Positions 45,450-55,762 of a stretch of DNA of 64,000 nt are shown one piece after another. Made by a program: the position numbers and the translations under genes. Under the pieces are notes generated by a model. It did not search any database. It was given only the letters and a program-made list of their open reading frames with translations, and was not told the DNA's origin. Where the stretch lies: the NCBI GenBank assembly GCA_932521035.1, contig OW051493.1, forward strand, positions 4,216,001 to 4,280,000, read 5' to 3'. The stretch is from Oscheius dolichura (taxonomy: Eukaryota; Nematoda; Chromadorea; Rhabditida; Rhabditidae). Within the stretch, counting starts at the first letter, position 1; each line of letters begins with the position of its first letter.

Positions 45450-48384
45450 GGCTCGGGGAGGACCGCCCCCTTTGGGGAGGAGAGGGGAGGGAAGACGGTA
45501 ACAGGAAGAGCAGATTAGGGGATGAATAAGGCTATTAATCGAATAACATACATTAAAATGGGTGTGGGAGTAATATGACTAAATACGGGGAAATTACAGG
45601 AATTGGAGTAACCTGACTGATGGCTGTCCTCCCCTCGGGCCTTCTGTCCTCCGGTGCCTACAAAATGGACCTGAACCCACGCGATCCTCCTCCTGTTTAG
45701 GTTCTTCCCCTCATATTCGAGTGATCTTTCGGATATTTATCCAACCACCCTCACCCAAGAAACATTACTTCTCCCTAAATAATTCCCACGTCTCATGCTG
45801 CATAGTCCGTGCCCTACTTCTCCCCATGCCAAGGCGATTCCAGGGAATCTCTCATCATTGAGAGACAGCTCATAACACACTGTTTTCTATTGGAGGAAGA
45901 ACCTTTCCTCCTTCTTTTCCACTGCAATGAACCGGAAAATTATAACAAGGCACATATTATGCGGAACAGTTGGCCGGAAGGGATGAGTAACGGAGGAAAT
46001 TATTCACTTGGCAAAAATGGAAAAAGACAAATGGGCAAACACACGATAAATTGGAGCAATTGGGAGAGGACAGCCTAAAGATCACGACATTTTTTGTACT
46101 GGGTTGAATTGCCGGCTTGTCTCCTCTAAAAAGTGTGATCTCTCTTGTGAATTCCATAGTTCAGTTCCTTTCCCGGAGATCTCATCCCAGGCTAAAGATT
46201 ATCCGTGATCTCTGTAGCCTGGTCGGCCGACTGTTTTCCACCCTCTCCTTACTATATTGGATCTTTGCTTCTGGCTTTATCCGGCTAAGGAAACCCCTGG
46301 GAACCTTTCCCCGTGGACGGGAAGCCTCTGTCGGGATTAACTTATGTTTTTTTGTGGGGGTCGGGGACTTTTGAACTGCCTCTCCCCGTACAAACAGTCA
46401 ACAAGCCATCCAGACGGGATTCCAAAGATCGTGATTCTCTCCCGGACCGGGGCGAGAAACCCCTTTCAGTTCAATAGTACTACATCCCCCGGCCTGTCCT
46501 AATCACGGCCATTCACCGACAGAAACACCCGGGGCGAGGGTGGGGGTTCGAATATTCAAAGGACACCTTTTCCTTTTAGAAATGGGCAGAAGCACAAGGG
46601 TCGAGGTACAATTTGGAAACCATTGTTGCAGGCTGGAGACAGAAGAACCCCTCTACCATAATCCACGGAGGGTAATCATTCAGCGACTGGAAAAGACTCT
46701 TGTACCAAAAAACGAGCCGGCCCTTTTCGGTCTATTCAAACCTATCTCTCCTGAATGATCTCCCTCTACAGTACTCTTCCTCCCAGGCATATTCGGTTCA
46801 ATTGGAGTACACTACTCTCGCCAGTCTTTACTCCCGGCTTGAATCTCTTGCTCTTCATCTCCCCCAGGTCTTTTAATTGGCCTGTAATTTTGCCTCCTTT
46901 CATGGCTGATCTCCCCTTTTCAAATGATTATCCTCCTGTTTAAATGAAGCCATCTGAATGAAGTCCTAATATTTTTCTCGAGAGATTTTAAATTTTCCCG
47001 GGATACTGCCCTTTGCCATTGTACTGACACGTTTCCTTCCGTTCCCAGGCGGTACCGGAATAGACCCGGGGTGCAATATTCGGCGGATTAGGAGGCGACT
47101 TCCAGACTTCTTCTCCTACACAGGGATTAGCCGGCGGAGGAAGCTACCATCATACCAAAAAGGGAATTGATCCTATTATGGAACAGACGAGGGTGGTGGG
47201 CGAGAGGGATACGTTGAGCCCCGCGTAGATCAGAATGTGTTGCTATTTCTGCGAGGAAAAGTAATTTAACCGGATCATTGTTTCTTTCTCTGATCGCTGA
47301 TACCACGGGGCTGACCTCTGTACTCGAGCAAAACTCACGAGGGGACAGGCTGCATGCACCCATTCCCCTTCATTTCACCAGGAAGGAGTGAAGCGTCTCA
47401 TTAGTTTGCCAGGCTATTTGACTGTTTGAATCGGGCGGAAATAGGTTCCATTCACATGAACTTTAGAGCCTCTTCTCCGGTGTACATGACCTCTTGTCCC
47501 CTTCCGGCAGAGGGTGGGAAAGGGTGTGCCTTCTCCCACTGTACAGGATATCCTCCAAGAGATTGATCGTGGACAGAAATTAGACAGCGGCAGTTTCAAA
47601 AGGCCAGCGATAGTCTAGGCAGAGTGGGTGAATCAGACAATATGTGGGCAATAAGGAAGCAATCTGCTCGAAGATCCTCGTGGCTTCCTTTGTTCGAGGA
47701 CTCATAATCGGACAAACTACACACACCGAGTTAACTGGAACAGATGTATGGACTCGGGTTCATCGAGGCCCAATTGCCCCGGATCTGTCATGAGGATGTT
47801 ATGAGCTTTTTCAAAATAGCTAATGAATTCTCATCCTCCCGGAGTTTGGTTCAAATCCTTTTAATTTTTCCTTATTTTGGAGCTGCTCGGAGAAGAGATA
47901 ACAACAGCCTGATAATCCGCACGAGGGAGACCTTTCTTCTGGAAATCCCGTTAGGAGAAGAAAACAAAAAGACTCGGGACGGTTGCAGGGACGCCTTTTT
48001 ACCCGAGGGGGTGGCATCGTCTGGTAAAAGTCCGCTCTTGATTCGAATTACCCTTTTGCACTCTTTCTGTCTTTTTGTGTCCCAATTGGAAAGGTTTCTT
48101 CACCTCGACATCTATTTTTCTCATATTATACACATTGACTGACGTCGATCCGGGATAAAAAGAAACAATTCGTCAGTAGACCCGGTTATTTTTGATCTGG
48201 CCGGAGTGATTCTCCTGATATTGGGAGGGACACCATCTACAGATGTCTGCTCTGACCAAAAAAAGACAACTTGATGAGAAATGGAGCAAGGTGCCCCCTT
48301 CTAATGGCTAAATAAATTGAATAAAGGGGCCCGTGCAAAGTGCCAACTTTATTCTATTATTATTCTTTTTTTTATTGGAGTAGA
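45450..48384. other. Intergenic region
   Basis: Nearly 3 kb between the microprotein promoter and the 3' end of the ion channel gene. A minus-strand AATAAA about 40 bases beyond the channel stop (near 48346-48351) is its polyA signal. No further gene was found. Confidence 0.45.
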
Positions 48385-51300
48385 TTATAAGACATCGGCG
48401 AACCAGATGGCCTGGGCCCGGTCGCAGTCGGGGTCGGTGTGCTGAAGGGGGAGAGTGACTTGGAGCAGGGAGGAGGGGACTGACCTGGGTGTGGATGTTG
48501 GGGTAGACGAGAAAGTAGAAGAGACAGAAGAAGACAAACCCGAAGAAGAACAACATCTGGAAGAGGAAGATGAAGGAGCAGGACAGGCAGGGAGGATACC
48601 TGGGATATCCAGTGGAAACGGTGCATAAACTCGGGAGAGAAATCTAACTCCGAATTCCGTCTCAGCACCTTGGTGGTGGCCCCGTTGACTCCGACCTGGA
48701 GAAGGGGCATCATCCCGGCCACGATGGAGGTGTCGCTGAAGGAACTGTCAGAAAAGAAGAGAGGACTCTCACTTGGTGATCCGTAGCCGTTGTCTCATGT
48801 ACTTGACGAAGGCCAGTTTGATGAGGGAGAGAAAGACGATGGAGAAGCACACTCCGAGGTAGACATCCATGGCCTTGATGTAGCTGACCCGGGGCATGAC
48901 CTCGTTGTAGGAGAAGAGCAGGAATGTGATGGTGAGGATGATGGAGATCATGTCCTAAAATACGGTATCCTACAGAAGAGACTGCCCCTGCACCCGGTGG
49001 ACCTCTCCCGACAACATATTTATTATTGTGGGGTTTCGTCTGTTTACCTCCACCCCCGCGGTCAATTGGCTCGTTGAGTTGACCGACTCTTCCAGTTTTT
49101 AGAAGAAGAAGGGGGTCCGGAAACGAGGGGGTAATTGGGCCATAATGCCGCGACCTACTCAACTGGGGGTGACCTCACAATCCCATCACACTTGTTGAAT
49201 GGGGGAGGAGTAGGAGTACATCCATTGAAAGATTCTACTCAATCATTATAAACACATAATATTACGGGGGCCATCAAAGAGCAGGGGTTTTTGATTGGGG
49301 TTGAGAAGATCAAAGAAGAGGAACGGACACCAGGCAGCGGAACAAGGAAGGCACCCGTCCTCTGGGCATTGACTTCGGCTTGAGCCAACTCTTCTGGTAC
49401 ACACGAAGCCGTAGCAGCAACTCGCTTATTATAAGGGTAACGAGGTTAGGAGGAGCCTCTAGGCATCCCTTGGAACACCGGCAGGCCTCTCAATCGTCTT
49501 CCTCGTGAAAAGTGCCGGAATAACTCCGTCTTTCCCCAGCCGAGACAGTTATTTTTGTCCGGGTGTCTGTCGTTTCAAAATAGATCAACCCATTTCAAAA
49601 TGAATATAATCATTTCCAAGTCCAAAATATCCAAGACGTGATTCTTCTTTGCTGTACGGGCTAGTCGCCTCTAAACAGGCTGCCCAATTGGATATTATTC
49701 AATTCTCTCAATCAGTTCTGTTATTCTGCAGCCAGAACTAATCTATGAGACATATTCGTTCTCTTTCCATTCATCCTGATCATCAAATTTGGCTCTACGG
49801 TCCTTTGATTCATCCCCCCTGCTCATTTGATTATATTCCCTTTAATCATGAAATCCAAGGAAATAAACCCACTTGGAATGAGGTTTCATTTTCCATCCAC
49901 AGCGAGACCTGAAAAGGGAACATTTCGGAGAAGGGGGTATACTCACCCAAGAGGTGATAACCACGGCTGTGGAGGGAATGATCAGTTGGAGGAAACAAAA
50001 ACCAGCAGCTCGGGAAAAAACAAAGCACACATAGAGACGGGAATAGTCTCCTAAAGGTACTGGATATCTTAAAAGAAAGAAGGATACCGGTAGCATAGCT
50101 CTCGACTCGGCTGGTTACAAAAGCCTCTTTGATCTCGAAATCGGGGAGCCGGATGGGTTTGAGATGGAGAGCCTTGAACTGGCCTGTGGACCAGGCGTAC
50201 ATCACTTGGTCGGCGGTATAGCCATCTGAACTGTATATTCAATTCACTCTTAGGTGGCGTCATAAATACTCGGAAAAAGGCCATAACTTTTTTATTTTCC
50301 ACGCTTTTTAGGTGTATTAGGTGTCAAAATGTAGCTGACAGTATGGCAAAAAATATACCATAAATTTGAAGACCGAAGCCGTGTGTGCCTGGCTACAGCA
50401 CGTCGCGGAAAATGCGCGAAAAACCTTTCGGAAGGGATTACGCTCGAGCAATAGGGATTACGAAAAAACCGAAAACGCAGAAAAATTCTCCGTCTCGAGA
50501 GGAACAGATTCCATTCAAAAAGTATAAAAAAAATACTTCGGAGTCGACCGTTATCCGCAAAAGAAAAAACGTGGCCAAATGGCGCACTGGCCCGTTCAAC
50601 CATCTTTCTGACACTTTTTCATGAGCCATTTGCCCCAGTTCTTTTTTAGATAAAATTCTACGTCCAAATTCATGTAGGAGGGCAAATATTCAGCTCTTGA
50701 AATCATCACCCTGGTTTTTAAAGCTTGAAAGAATGTACAGCGACGCTGCCCATATATGGCAAAACCTCAATCTACGTTCGAAAAAGGTCTGAATTTAGTA
50801 CCAAACGCTTAGTCGCACTGAAACGAGTCGTAGGACAACAAATTTACTCAGATTGAAAGTAAAAATGGAGTAACATTCTGAAACCGAGTCGAATCTGCTT
50901 GATTGAATAGGAAAAACTATATTATCTCGATTTGAGAGGCGAAAACTGCTTTTTCGAGAAATCTAAAGTGCATAAAGGGCATTTCAGAGCCGGGAAATCC
51001 TACTGGAGCAAAAAGAAAAAAAGCAAAAGCGTGCCGTCACCGCGCGGATCCGAACCCCCCACCTTTCTATCCTGCTTTGCAAAAACCCACTGCGCCATTT
51101 GGCCACGTTTTTTATTTAGCGAATAACGGTCGGCTCCGAAGTATTTTTTTATACTTTTTGAATGGAATCTGTTCCTCTCGAGACGGAGAATTTTTCTGCG
51201 TTTTCGGTTTTTTCGTAACCCCTATTGCTCGAGCGTAATCTCTTCCGAAAGGTTTTTCGCGCATTTTCCGCGACGTGCTGTAGCCAGGCACACACGGCTC

Positions 51301-52589
51301 CGGTCTTCAAATTTATGGTATATTTTTTGCCATACTGTCAGCTACATTTTGACACCTAATACACCTAAAAAGCGTGGAAAATAAAAAAGTTATGGCCTTT
51401 TTCCGGGTATTTATGACGCCACCTAATAGTACTGCTTACAGCTTTCAATTCCCAGTTTACAGAGTTGAGTATCGAATGGGAACAGGGTGAGGTCCATGGC
51501 GCAGGTGGCCACGAGGGACAGCCGCCGACTGTAGAGGACACTCCCGTCGTTTCGCAGCCGTAGGAGGGAACGATGGGCCATGCTCCCTTTTCGGGGGTTC
51601 TTTGACAGAACAGCATTCGGGACGAAGGTGTCCGGCTGCCAGAGGAACTCCGAATAAGACTCGTGTAAGGAGATTTCAGTCTATAGATATGGTGGAAGAG
51701 AAACGGAAGACTGACCTTATTTTTAAACTTGGTACTAGAGTAAACGAGGCGGGAATCTCTCCATGACTCGCGGTAAAACAGCTCCAGAGAGTAGTCCTGT
51801 ATATTTAAACATAAGAGATTCGAGGCAGTCCCTACCATCGTAACCTCCGTGACTGATCGAATATTCGAAACGACAATACTGACGTTTACCTAGGGTGAAA
51901 ATTAGATTTGGCTGTATCCCAAAGAAATATACTATTAAAAACAGTAATAAAAACATGCGGGCAAAACCGTAAAGCTGAGATATTGATAAAGTTATTTTCA
52001 ACGTCGTAATTTCGCATGAAAACTGAAATTTTTATGAAAAACTAAAAGTGCTATTCGATTCTATTTTTAGCTATCGGAGAAGTTTTTCAGCTCAAAATCA
52101 TGTATAACAAAGGCGTATCAAAGCGTTTTCTAACGGGCGCACCCAATGACCAAAATTGCGGAACAAAAAGTGCCGCCACCCTGGCGCGCGCCTTTGCGGT
52201 CCCTATCCTTATTTAGAAAATTTGACCAGAAAACCGTTTACCCAGATCGGGCCTCCATTCGGCCCCTCGGCTACTTGTCTGTGGTCGTATTTGATCTTCC
52301 TCAGGAATCTCAGGAAGTCTCTCGTCTCTCTGAATGTCTCATTTACTCATCTCCCGTCCTCCCCTCACCCCTGTTCGTATATCCTGGCCGTGTCCATAAT
52401 GTGTGATCTGAGTTCCTCATCCTCCTCCAGTTCCTCTTCACTTTCTTCCGCCTCCATAGATTGTTGATGCCCCTTCCGGAGAACGACAGTCCCTCTGACC
52501 GCCGTAGCCTAAAGCCTCACCTTCCTTTCCGGTTATCCACAACAAACCATTTGTAGCCCGACGATACATAGGGCGAAGAGCAGTCGCAT
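48385..52589 (-). CDS. Cys-loop ligand-gated ion channel subunit
   Basis: Thirteen exons give about 460 residues. A signal peptide ([14 protein letters not shown]) leads to an acidic stretch, then the ligand-binding domain: [20 protein letters not shown], then [20 protein letters not shown], then [11 protein letters not shown], the Cys-loop [15 protein letters not shown] (13 residues between Cys) and [15 protein letters not shown]1 reads [21 protein letters not shown]3 is the [18 protein letters not shown] stretch, and M4 is [18 protein letters not shown]. It resembles GABA/glycine/glutamate-gated subunits outside the pore, but M2 ([20 protein letters not shown]) lacks the PAR motif of anion channels and is about three residues short by my splicing. 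Three introns are long: 50226-51439 holds a transposon, about 48957-49867 precedes M2, and about 51891-52228 holds repeat-like DNA. The stop is at 48385-48387. Confidence 0.88.
50253..51423. mobile_element. 1.17-kb foldback (long inverted repeat) transposon in a channel intron
   Basis: The element starts GGTGGCGTCATAAATAC and ends with its reverse complement. The arms, 50253-50590 and about 51087-51423, are roughly 338 bp and nearly identical, with only a handful of mismatches. A TA dinucleotide flanks each end, the target-site mark of Tc1/mariner-type elements. The 500-bp centre has no long open frame, so it is non-autonomous. It lies in the intron splitting the GIESY and GYTAD codons of the channel. 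Taking out the element and one TA leaves a 41-base intron with intact donor and acceptor. Confidence 0.88.
51035..51108 (-). repeat. tRNA-like segment inside the foldback element
   Basis: On the minus strand an A-box-like TGGCGCAGTGG (51087-51097) is followed after about 30 bases by a B-box-like GGTTCGGATCC (51046-51056), the internal promoter layout of RNA polymerase III genes. The flanks do not form a clean acceptor stem, so this is a tRNA relic or SINE-like head, not a working tRNA. The other arm keeps the A-box part (TGGCGCACTGG) near 50580-50590, followed by GTTCAAC. Confidence 0.55.
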
Positions 52590-53445
52590 TTCGTCGCCTC
52601 TGGAAGGACTGTCATCTCTCGTTCCCAGTCTAATTCCCGCCACAGATGTTTCCCATCTACTGGGGCCAACTCAAAACGCGGCGTGAGAGAACAAACTGCC
52701 GTTCTTGTCACTCCCCGGGGTACAACTTTCCGAAAGGAAGTTCATAAGAATGGCACCCGAAAATATTCAACCCAATGCTTGTCAAATCTTTTACGAAAGC
52801 ACTCAAGGGGATTAGGAGAGGAGAAGGAGGCCTTTGATGGCCAAACTTGGTGTTCCTCGTTTAGGGAATAACTTCAGAGAGCTCTTTGTTTTGAATATAC
52901 GCGAATAGGGTTACTACAATCTAATTTGGACCCCATCATCTATGACTTTTGAACCTAATAGTTGAAGATTGAAGGCAGCGGGGAGGGTTAGAAGGGTTTG
53001 GGTAACCCGGGAATAGTTTCCCGAGGGAGGGTATTATGGAGAGGAGAAAAAAGTGGGGGACGCCGGCGAGGAGACCGAAGGAGCACTTGACGAGAAACGA
53101 ACTGTCGCAATCCAGATGGCGGGGAAGGACAGAGAGAATTATTTGGGGAAATAGGGACTAGAAGGAAAAGGGAAGAAGGAACGGCTCGGGGTTTGAAATT
53201 TTGCAAAAAAGAAGGGCAATCTCACCTGAACATCGTGTTCGGCACACTGAGCACCTCGTCAAGAGGAGGACACGTCCATTATCTGGCCCTATCTGACTGG
53301 CCGACTAAAAGGGGAACAATTGACGCGAAATGGAAGGGTTTCAAAAGTCGTCAAAGAAGCCGCGAGGCGGGTTCTCCGATGACATTTATGAGGAACATGT
53401 GCCGGACGCCGAGGAATAGTCCAAGATTTATTCATTATTGCATTT
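52590..53445. other. Intergenic region
   Basis: This is the 5' flank of the channel gene and the 3' flank of the ML-domain gene, which lie on the same strand. A minus-strand AATAAA (53427-53432) is the polyA signal of the latter. Open frames on the plus strand (52683-52871, 53193-53489) have no support. Confidence 0.5.
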
Positions 53446-54762
53446 TTAGACCCCGATTTGGAGCGATTTGTAGTCTCTGGGCATCGTGAATTCGGCCACT
53501 TTTTGATTTTCTGCGTGAACGGCTATCTTTATTCGGTAGTCGCCCTGAAATATTTACGGAATGGGAGAGGAGGAGAGGGTGAGACTCACGCTCAAGAGAT
53601 CAAGCAATTTGATGCCGAGGAAGGACGGCGACGGCGGGATCTCGAAGGTCCGGTTGAAATTGAGCTTCTGCTCCAGCTCCTCGACGGTGTGTCGACCCTT
53701 GGACTGCACTATCCGGCAGATTTCGTGAGGGACGAAGTTCGTCGTCTCGAAATGACTGAACACTCCCTGATTAGAAGGGGATCAACCAAAGATCCTTACC
53801 AGAGTTTGTTCGGGACAATGAACATGGCAGAGTGGCCATTGTGGCAGACGTCCTTCTCATTCAGGGAGACCGAGGCTCGCGTCTGTGACCCCTTGAAAAG
53901 GTCGTAATCCCTCGGTGTCTCCACGAACCCTGAACTGGTCTTTGACACGGCCGATGATCTCTACCTACCCGATCGAATGGTCCAGTACCCCGGCATGACC
54001 ACGTTGACTCGGCCATTCTTACACGAGGGCTTGTAGTCTATGTCGTAGACCAAAATACTAACATTCTTCACTTTTACCGGTAATTTATCTGGAAACAAAA
54101 TTGATCTCGTCATTGTTTTGATAGAATTTGGCGAGATGATCACACCGTCTTCGATAAAAACAACAACACAACAATGACGCGCAGTCTCTTTTGAGAATTT
54201 GTGGCAGAACGGTGGCGCACAGACTACTTTCTGGCCGTAGGGATGACAATGATTAGGCGAGGGAAGAATTTGTATCGTTTTCAAAAGAGTCCCTTTTGGT
54301 CGCTGGGACAGGGAAGTCCGTAGAAAAGTTGATAGATGGACGAAAAATCGAGCGAGACTACAGCCGTTTCACGTCTTTGTGATGACACCCCGCTATTCAG
54401 AACAGTCGCACCGAAACCGGGCCTTTTTGCTAATTTTAACAATGCAGTAAAGGGAAATTCGTTTCGAAGGGAACACAATGGTCCGAAGTTCTAAAAATTC
54501 CCCCAACAAAAGCAGTGCCAGGTTTTTAGAGGGACCCTCCCGATCGCGAGAAACAACAGAAAATGCGGCGGTCCCTCAAAAAGAAGCAATTGTGGCCACC
54601 CGCGGTGTAAGCCAAAGAACAGTTGGGCCGGGGCCGGGGACGGGCCGTGTGCTCACCTGTCCCGTATGACTCGACGCTGAGGATGTTGTCGATGCCATCG
54701 CGGCACCTCTCCTCGGCGTAGACTACGAAGAGAAGCAGCGAGAGAAGGAAGGAGCTGACCAT
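53446..54762 (-). CDS. Secreted GM2-activator/ML-domain lipid-binding protein
   Basis: Five exons give about 215 residues. A signal peptide (MVSSFLLSLLLFVVYAEERC) is followed by the core LPVKVKNVSILVYDIDYKPS, then VNVVMPGYWTIRSG, a mid part with CHNGHSAMFIVPNKLCHFET and HEICRIV, and the end FEIPPSPSFLGIKLLDLLSG followed by DYRIKIAVHAENQKVAEF. The pattern, especially hydrophobic PPSPSFLG then GDYRIK, matches the lipid-cup fold of the GM2 activator, which lifts lipids from membranes for enzymes or transport. In C. elegans such proteins work in extracellular lipid handling. Intron 1 is about 560 bp, the others about 35-45 bp. At 53800 the frame requires the acceptor GTGTTCAG. The stop is at 53446-53448. 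Confidence 0.75.
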
Positions 54763-55762
54763 GGCGACGCGAAAAGTGTCGACGGCGAACGAGTTGTGCT
54801 GTAACAGAAAGACCGAAGGGCCTCTCTTGGCGTGTTGTTAGGGGGAGACAACAAGGCCGGACGATTAGTAGCAGCTCCACCTCCTCTCCTGAACAAAGGT
54901 CGTGTCTCCGGGTCACGTTCTCGGAAAAGACGAGGACGAGGGGAGAAGAAGACAATTTCAGGACAATTGATATCAACTGGTCCTGACAGAGAACCTGTTG
55001 GCGGCCGGGAGAGAAAGAACTCGGTGGACAGAAAATTCAGAAGGCCGGGAAAGCGACGCGAAGGGGACAAAAACGACGGAAAGTTTCGGTGTAATTAACG
55101 GTTTTGTGTGGTCAGCTGGGGGAGACGTGGAGGCGTGGGTTATTTAGACTGAATTTTTGGGAGCTAAAAGGGAACACTTTTGGACAAAAGAGAGAGAGAG
55201 GCGGATGTGGGCATTTAAGGAAAAGTGGGAGGTCTTCTAGGGCGAAAACTCGAAGAAAACACCTCTTCTCCACTGGAAATGATCGGCATTTCTGTCAACG
55301 TGGGAGAAGCGGAGCAAATAGCCATAAACTGACTGGTCTAGAGCACATTTCCGCCAGTGGCACTGGTTCTGTAGCTGTCCCTATTCTGATCTCTGAACAG
55401 ATCGACTGCGATCTCTGAATAAGTCTCGGTGCCATCCCCTCAGAACATAACCCCCGCCGAAGATGGCACCCCCGGTCAATTATAAGACAACAACAAAAGT
55501 TAAAATGCTTTATTTCACTAGCACTTTTTTGACTAACTGTTTAGAATAAAAGGTGACACGTCCCATCAATTAAACAAAAGGAGACAGCCGTTCTTAGATC
55601 ACAGAAAAGAGCAACAACCAGGGATAGCTGGGGGAGGGGAAGTGACGTGATAAGTTAGCATCCAAAACCCGAATACTGTTGAAGTACACACAAAATAGAG
55701 AGAAAAACAAGGGAGACAACAATTATGCTTGGGGCAGGGGGAGGAGGAGGAGGCAGGGGACA
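54763..55762. other. Intergenic region
   Basis: It separates two same-strand genes. A minus-strand AATAAA at 55509-55514 probably ends the GLG1 transcript, giving a 3' untranslated part of about 250 bases. No other gene was seen. Confidence 0.5.

Noticed and set aside
51030-51110. Functional tRNA gene
   Set aside because: A- and B-box motifs are present but acceptor and anticodon stems do not pair well; it lies within a transposon.
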